The notes beneath the pieces are model-generated. The model saw only the letters and a program-made list of their open reading frames with translations, did no database searches and had not been told where the DNA came from. DNA of 64,000 nt from NCBI GenBank assembly GCA_019925095.2, contig CM034392.1, positions 3,417,501 through 3,481,500 on the forward strand. Direction: 5' to 3'. Shown here piece after piece: positions 1-9,100 of the stretch. This stretch comes from Dendrolimus kikuchii (taxonomy: Eukaryota > Arthropoda > Insecta > Lepidoptera > Lasiocampidae). Positions within the stretch are counted from its first letter, which is position 1. The number at the start of each line of letters is the position of its first letter. The translations under genes and the position numbers were made by a program.

Positions 1-103
1 AAAAAATGAAACTATAAAACCGCTTAACTGAACCAACATTGTATTATTACTGCTTGAGTTAAGTCGTAGTAGCTATTAATCTATTTTCTCTGATTATTTA
101 CAG

Positions 104-3100
104 TTAATCAAAAAGAAACGATGTGGAATGAAAGATATATTTGAAGAAAATGAAGTGGAAAAAATTAGGAATAAGAGATTTATCATCCAAGAGGGATGGA
201 CTAAGCGGAATATTTCTTACAGGTACTTTATTCATAAACTCTTATCAAACAATAATTTAAACATTTCATAAAAGTAGATTAATGAGGATTTTTGTTAGTT
301 ATGGACCGGGAAATAATACGCACATATTGTGAATACCAGCAGAGTTTTATTCTTGGCAATCATACACGCATAGCGGATACTTAGATACCTAAAAACAACC
401 GACACTAAGACATTACTATATTATAATGTAATTTAAATATAGAAGACCCTATGAAAAAGGTTCTTGTTGAAATGACGAGGTTTATTTCAACAATTTTACA
501 CTGGATTGGAATAGTACTACGCATGGCGTATCTCGTGAACCGCCACTGCGAAGAAATCCGTGTAATCCTCGTTTTCGTTACTAGGGTTGTCATTCCAGTG
601 CTCTTTATCGTGGAAGTACATAGCACCATAGGGAGTGTCAAGTGTGATTTTCGCTAGAGGAACCTTTCGAAAAGTCAGAAGGCAAACAGATGGTAGAGGA
701 TTTTTATCATTGTCAGACAGGCATTAGCTAGGTTTTCATATTTAAATATTTAATCTTTTTATTTCATTTTATAAGCATTATATTAATCTTCAATACTTTT
801 TTAAGTTAGTTTAAAAAAGAATCTATTTTCATTATTAAAGACATAGATAAAAATAAATATTGATATAATCTATAACCTTAAAATAATAATAAATAAACCT
901 TATATATATATAAAAGAAAGTCGTGTTAGTTACACTATTTATAACTCAAGAACGGCTATACCGATTTGGCTGAAAATTGATCGGGAGGTAGCTTAGAACC
1001 AGGAGACGGACATAGGATACTTTTTGTCCCGTTGGAACCGGTAGGTGGCGCTGAGATCGGGTTCTAGAATCCTCATAATCACCCGGAACGGTTTTGGTGA
1101 TTTTGTTTTTGCGTGTTTGAGTGGGTCCCCGGATGGTTTAAATCCACAATTGGAACCGGTAGGTGGCGCTGGGATCGGGTCCTAGATTTTTATTTTTTCA
1201 GAGCAGGACAACGTCTGCCGGGGCCGCTAGTAATATAATAAAATAATTTTTTTTAACAATTTCCAGAGTAATAAACGGCTCGAGAACATTGGAGAAGTCC
1301 AAGGTCGAGACTCGAATGGCGGACGGTCTTGCAATATGGGCACCCCACGGCAGCCTGCACTTCATTAAAGTGGATGAAGGTAACGCTGATATCAAGGTCT
1401 CCTTTGCCGGAGGAGATCATGGAGACGGGTAAGATATTGCCAAGAACTTAAATCCCAACCACTTGATGAATAATATGGTAATGAATTAAGCCCCGAAGTT
1501 TCAAGTGTTTGAATGTAGAAGTGGATGTAGCTTGTCTGATTTTCAAGGGGAGGGAATTCCACAGGCGAAGAGCCTGTACGGCAAAAGAATTTCCTACGAC
1601 GGACGAAGTGTGTTAGGTATCGTTAGCAGAAGAGTTTCATTTGAGCGCAAATTACAAGATTGATAGAGGAAACTAAAAAGTTCCTTTAAATATGGGAGAG
1701 TACAGGGATTCAAAAGAATATTGTGCAGAAGTGAGAGTCAGTGAACATTCCGGCGAAGGGAAATAGGCAACCATTTAAGCTTATTACGAAATTCAGAGAT
1801 ATGGTCATATTTACGCAACCCTAATATGAACCGGATACAAAAATTTTGAAGGCGTTCAAGCTCATCCAGTTGTTCTTGGGTTATGTCTAGATAGCAAGCA
1901 TCAGCATAATCAAGTAGGGGAGAAGCGAGGATTGAGCAAGCATAATAATAGTAGCAGTAGGTAGAAAATTCTCCAGTTTACTTAGTGAAGCGGATGACGT
2001 AAAAAGTTTCCGACTGATGAGGCCGCCAAGACAGTTCTCTGTCAATGATAATTCCTAAATTTTTAACAGTTTATTTATTTAAATTATTTAAATACTAAGA
2101 TCGTACAGATAGAGTTGGAAATATTGAAACTTTCTCGTTTATAGTTTAAAATTCGTGTTTTAAATCTTAAATATATAGATTTTGAAATGTGACATCACGA
2201 AATTTAGGAGCCCCCAATTGTCACACAATGTGATACTTCGTCGACCCCTTCCCCCCCTTAACAAATCACGTAATTTATGGATGGCCCCTAATACATGTAA
2301 TATTTCCAGGTTCCCTTTTGATGGTCCAGGCCGTGTAGTAGCCCATGCGTTCCCACCTCCTCATGGTGCTATGCATTTCGACGACGACGAGCTCTGGACC
2401 GACAACCCTAATGAAGAAAACGAGGATTACACGGACTTCTTCGCAGTGGCGGTTCACGAGATAGGCCACGCGTTGGGGCTATCCCATTCTAGTGTAAAAT
2501 CTTCAGTCATGTACCCTTATTACCAAGTGCCAGTGGAGAAATTGCATTTGGACGATATCTTAGGCATGCACGAGTTGTATCGTAAGTCTTTGACAATATC
2601 TATATACAAATAGGTATATTGGGGGTGTCGAATTTTTACAATGAATTTAAAGATGCGAAAATAATTGGTCTGGCCAATTTTTGTCTGTTTTTCTATCTGT
2701 TAGAACGTCACGTGAAAACTGCTGAATGAATTTAGTAAAAAATGTAATTTGCTTTGTGGAGCTAAGCCGTGGCATCACTTAAGAGTTACTTGCGGAAGTT
2801 CAGCGCTGGTTGCGAAGCTAGCATTATGCTGAGCAAGAGCCTTTTTAGGACACCACCATTAATTGTTAAATCTATTATCATATTTTTGTAACATGTCCTA
2901 AATAATTATTTTTTCTTTCTTTCTAAATATAAACTCGTCACATAGCCAGCTTATATCCCGATTCAAAAGTAGGATATTCTTTATCCCGATGAATGACGTC
3001 GTCACCGTGGTATAGACGGATATAGTTAAAAAGATGGCGCTGCGATTGCTTTGGTGCTGTTGAAATTCACTGACGATTAACGAAGAAGTAGAAGTATATT

Positions 3101-6100
3101 GGATGTTTAACGTGTTATTAAATATTTTTTATAACGAGGATAAACGTAGCTGTTTTAAATATAGCACTGCCAGCGGGAGGAGTGCCTAGAAGGCTGGCAG
3201 CATTGCCACGCTGCATAACAAGGTTAATTCTCTGGGCAAAATATGAGCCAGTCTTCTAATCATGGGTAGTGTCAAAGAGTTTCTTACGAATGTCTTTAAA
3301 GAAACTCTTTGCCGATGTATGTATGTATGTTCTCTAATTTCAGTAAAAGACCAAATACAAGAGGAGACTGCTGAAAGTACTGAGAACTCGTTAGCTTCCC
3401 ATTCTTCGCTTGTTCCTCGTTTTACGAAAGCAGACAGCGAAGAACAGGAGGAGAACTACATCCCAGACCTATGCATGACTAATTACGACACCATACAAGT
3501 CATCAATGACACTATATACGTGTTTGAAGAGGAGGTAAAGCGCTTATTACAATCATGATATATATTAGTGGCCTTTGGTGTTGAAACTCTGAGGCCATGG
3601 GGTCCAGAAACCCACCGCCTTTATCGAGACCTATCTAAACGGTTGACAGACGTCTCACGCGACTAAAGGCTGGCCTGTATTTTGGGCAACGCATAAGCGT
3701 TGTCGTACAACGTGGTAACGCGGCTAGTGTTTTGGCAACGTTCCCAACTGACGGTAATTAGGGACCATTTACAATTTGTATCTTCTTTTGTTGTTTGTAA
3801 ATTAAGCTGTATATATTATTTGTGTGCTATGTCTTGTTTTAATTTTAATCTTTACGTTAATACGTGAAGCAAAAACAGAAAAAAATTTGTACCATTTTAA
3901 CGAAAATTGCGCGGACGGAGGAGTATGAAATTTCGCACACTTGTAGTTTACATAGAGAAGGAGTGCAGAATGCTAATATTTTTTTTAAATATATGCATAA
4001 AAAATACATTAAGTCAATTAAAAAAACATTACACACACTACTATGTATTTGACACACCATGTATTTCTCATCCATGCAGGAACCGAGAAAGAATACAATT
4101 TCCTGCGGCCGGGCGGCCTGTCGTAAGAGGCGACAAAACAACCCACAGCCAGGTGGTAGGGCATTTACCCGACTGGATGGCTACCACCCCTGGTCTAAAG
4201 TATGTCGCCATAACAACCTTGAGTTGTGTTCCGTCATTAGCGACCAGGTTCCAGTCTCCCTTAAGAGAGCAGCAGCGCATTTGTAGCGTCTTTGGTGTTG
4301 CAAATGTAGACTAGACCAGGGGTGGTCGCCATCCAGTCGAGAAAAAACCCTACCACCTGGCTGTGGGTTGTTTAGTCGCCTCTTACGACAGGCCGCCCGG
4401 CCGCAGGAAATTGTATCCTTTCTCCGTTCCTGCACGGATAATACGTATACACAATTATACATATACACAATCATACATATACACAATCATACCTATATAC
4501 ACGTACATTCACACATCTATACATTTTCACATACATTACAAATACTAATACGAAGTAATTTCCAAATGTATAAACTTTAAGATAATTTTTTATTTTGTAA
4601 TGGATAAAAATCGAAATGTGCGGAAGTGAGCGCTAACAAATGCAACACAGTATTTTACTACAGAAGAGTTGTTTGCTGTACACTTGTGTTAATGGTTTTG
4701 AATTAATTCTTTAATTCTTTAATCTCAGGTTGCTTTTGATGATGACGTGCTAAGGTTTTTGTTTGCCAAAATGGCTATAGAACCCTAAAAGGAATATCTT
4801 TAATTTTCCAGTGGATGTGGGGACTCCGTGATAGAAATGAATTAATAGACGGCTTCCCACGAAGATTCCACGACGTGTTCATTGGCCTACCAAGCAGTAT
4901 TAACGTCATAAAGACAATTTATCAAAAGGAGAACTACAATGTTGTTATTTTCTCAGGTATATCATGTGTTTGTATGTCCGATATTTTATAACTTTATAAT
5001 TCTTGCATTTCAGGAAGGCGAGTGTTCTTTACTTTTTTTTTTTTTGAGGCGAGGGAAAGTGCTTAACCGATTTACGCACAAACTGGGTCGTTGCTAGGGG
5101 AACGACACGCGTCGGTCGGGGGCGATAACACTGCAGCAATAGTATGCTCTTGGCAGCGCTCCGCCCGCGATCGACGTCACAGAATAGTGTGGAAGACTCC
5201 GAGCGTTGCTACACGAGCGAGCAACCCCAATACCCACTAAAAACCCCCTCCTCCCTGACGACCCTGCGCTTTGTATGTGTTGGAAAGGCTGAGATTTAGA
5301 ACATAGTTACGCCCAGTTGATCCAGCGCAATAAAGTGCCTGGAGTGTGTCCTAGGAGAACACACCCCACTTCGTTGTGCGGGGGTAGAAGGTCCTTTGCT
5401 CTCCTAGCAAGCTAAAGGCCCCCCGCGGTAAACGGAACCTAACTCAGGGAGGGAAGTAATGCGCGTACCTGCCTCTCAAGCGTTCTTTACTTACGGTAAC
5501 CACTTATAAAAGCGGTTATGATTGGAGAGCACCCTCGCGACCAGGGTGTCTATATTGAATTTACGAAAATTACTCATATCCTTCAAAAAATTCACCCAAA
5601 ACGATCCTATTTCAGAAACTTTTCCCGATACATATTGTTACGAGTTGCAGGACTCGAATTCAAATGCCGCTGGAATTATTATAGAGTTTATTAGAGCTAT
5701 AGAAACACGTATAACACAGATACAAATATAACTGAACACAACCAGTGCAAACGTAATATACGATTCAATAACACGCGCAAAGTCCGTCACTAAATAGATC
5801 ACCGAATGTACACAAGTCTCGCCTTAATTGTGGTTCTCGCTCGACTGCCTTCCCCCTCCATCAGGTCTTTGTTTTATACTGCACAAATGCAATATGTCTG
5901 CCGTACCTAAGTCGGCTCAATTCGCCGCACCTGGCTAATGACTCGGCTGCAAGCTGCCATAAAAGAGTGCTATAACAATGGGCTATTTTCTAATCACAAA
6001 TTTCAAACACAAAGTAAACAAAATAAGACGGTCATAAATAGTTTCAATGTTATCAGCTCAAACGCCGACAGATAATAGATGTGCTTTGTTTACAGACGCA

Positions 6101-9100
6101 TGTGTGAATTTGTCTTTTGTCGGCATTCAGGTCGTAACAATATTATTGGACGCAGAACCTGGACACGCACTGGGCGTGTCCAGACCACGCAAATTTAAGG
6201 ATCTCGTAGAGGCTATAAACTTTCGTTATTTTTTAAATGGCTTCAAAAAAAGGAGGAAGATCTTAATTCGTGAAAATATATTTTTTTTTAATAATTTGAT
6301 TACAAAGCTCAAACCCATTACAATTATTGTAAACGGTAGAAGACATCTTTAGATTTAAGTTTTATTAACAATTTTATGATATGTCGAACATATTGTTACG
6401 ACCGAGGTGCCGACAAAAGTAGATTCACACCTGCATACCATAAAAGCACACTTTATTCTCTTTCCGCATTTGGACTCCTTTTGTTTACTTTGTCTTTAAA
6501 TTTGTGATTAGAAAAACAGCCCATTGTGTATTGTAATCTTTTATGGCAGTCATTAGCCAGGTGTGTCGAACTGATTCTAATAAATTCAGTCTACGCGGTC
6601 GGGCAGCCATATTGTATCGGTGCAGTATAAAGCAATGGCCCAATGGAGAGATAGGCAGTCTAGCGGTAGCCACAAGCGAAGCAAGACGTTAGTGACGGAC
6701 TTTGCGCGTGTGATTAAATCGTGCATTACGTTTGGACTGGTTGTGTTCAGTTATATTTGTGTGTTATACATGTTTGTATAGTTCTAATAAATTCTATAGT
6801 AATTCTAACGGCATTTTAATTCGAGTCCTGCAACTGGTAACAATATTATGACATTATTAGTAAGGCTAGGGAGGCAAAATACCTCCTCAATTTCACTAAA
6901 ATCCCCCAAAGTCCCCAAAATACCAATCTAGAGGTGCTGCTCGCAACTAATTCTTCCGTTAGACACTATTGCAATATGTAAGTTCACGTTAAACCACGAG
7001 TACAGTTCATTTCCTACCGTGGATAAAAAGCATACAATTTAAAAAAAAAATGCTTATGTATGACAATGAAATAAACATTAAGCGATTTTCACAATAACGT
7101 ATACAAAAAATATTTGTATATAATATACTTATGTATATATTTTACTTCGAAAACTTTTTATTTAGGTACTCTTTTCCATAATAGCTCAACAAATAAGTAT
7201 ATATCTTTTTAAATATTGTAATTATGCTGAGTTATTTCAGTTGATTGAATGACGTCATTCTGTCATACATATATCATCTACCTTGGAGCACTAATATCGA
7301 ACAATGGCGTATGCGCGGAAGAGATCAAACGGCGCATGGTTATCACCAGGTCCGCCATGGATCGGCTTGGGAAGATATGGAGAAACAGAAACATCACAAA
7401 GGCCACTAAAATGCGACTTGTCAGGGCACTACTGTTTCCCATATTTCTTTATGGTGCCGAAACGTGGACTGTAAGAGAAAGTGAGAAAAAGAAGATAGAC
7501 GCTTTAGAAATGTGATGTTGGAGAGGAATGTTTCGCATAGCCTGGACATAGTTCCGAACCAACGTCTCAATCCTCGAAGAACTCGACATAAAACAACGTC
7601 CCTATTCCATCGTTCAAGGTCGTATTCTCACTTTCTTTGGACATATTACACGAGAGGACACGTCGGTGGAGCGACTCGTAGGCCAGGGCAAAGTGGAGGG
7701 CACGAGGGCACGCGGTAGATCACCAATGCACTGGACCGACCAAGTCAATCCGTGCAGGAACGGAGAAAGAATACAATTTCCTGCGGCCGGGCGGCCTGTC
7801 GTAAGAGGCGACTTAACAACCCACAGCCAGGTGGTAGGGCATTTGCCCGACTGGATGGCTACCACCCCTGGTCTAAAGTATGTCGCCATAACAACCTTGA
7901 GTTGTGTTCCGGCATTATTGACCAGGTTCCAGTCTCCCTTAAGAGAGCAGCAGCGCATTTGTCGCACATTTGGTGTTGCAAATGTCCATAGGCGATGGTA
8001 ACCGCTTTTCATCAAGTGGGCCGTCTGCCTGGCTGCTGATCTCCTGCAATAAAAAAAAAAAAGTCAAAACCGCACTAAATGGTCCACTCCACGAATGCAC
8101 GAGGAAAGCTACAGTACGAGAGGAATGGCGACGAATTGTGAAGCTTGCTACTAGCCCTGTTATGAGGACCACTACCACTCTGCTGAGAGTGTGACGACGG
8201 AGAAGAAGAATTTCAGTTGATTTATCACTCTATACTCTATATATTTTTTTACTTTGGTACCCCTTTTCAATATTCAAAAATATTTTAATGTAGGGACAAG
8301 ATTTTTTACTACGTGTATATCAGTAGTGTACTTCATACTAAAACTCGATTCCCCATAGCCTGCCTGTAAGAAACTAGCGATTAGCGACCAAAAGGTTGAA
8401 AGCGACATGAATTTATTAGCGCCTACGTATTTTATTCGTGCACATATTATTATTGTATTACGCTTGGCGGCTTTTCACATTTATTGCATGAAATAGCAAC
8501 CCATAACCCGATCGGGCATCGGCTTTTGTTTCAAAATATGCGGTAAGATTTCAAAATTAAAAATTAAATTTGCAACAAGAAAATACATCGCAAGTTAAGA
8601 CGTTTTAATTACAAAAATAATACAATATGATGTTTCGCATTTTAGCGTGCTACATCAAAGTGACTGTCATCAAATCCTGGGTTTTTTCTATGCCGATAGT
8701 AGGGCCTTCTTTAACAGCGGTGTAGTCGGCGCTTGCATCATACGGTATACTTTAACCAGATTTCCACCCCGCGCCACTGGTGTCTATTATATACGTAAGA
8801 TTTTAGACAGAGCCGTAAGAACAGACGAGCGTGCATGACAAGAGTTATGAATGTCAAAGAAGCAAGTGAGGTGTGTAAGAATAAGCCTAAATGGCGCTCT
8901 GTTGCTCGTGCCTACCCCGCAAGGGAACTGGCGTGAAGTAATGTATGTATGTATGTCTTTTTTTAATCCTCTCTCCAAGCTATCGAGATTGCTCGGGTTA
9001 TATGCTTTTTTTGAGGTTTTTATTTTCATTTAGTTCTTTTTTTTATTATTCTCTTTTATCTATTTCTTTTTCTTTTGGTTCTTTATTTATTGAAAAATAG

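Noticed and set aside
2182..2613. A 143-codon single-exon MMP starting at 2182
   Set aside because: Residues before 2310 (KSRNLWMAPNTCNISR) are intron read-through; the ATTTCCAG acceptor at 2309 and phase matching to exon 2 show the true exon.
5636..6842. A single 1.2-kb DNA transposon with 380-bp TIRs
   Set aside because: Each arm separately has TG...CA ends and ATAT on both sides, so two solo LTRs fit better; kept open in the matching finding.
7666..8001. 111-codon plus frame spanning LINE and SINE
   Set aside because: A chance fusion across the SINE insertion site; the two halves belong to different elements.
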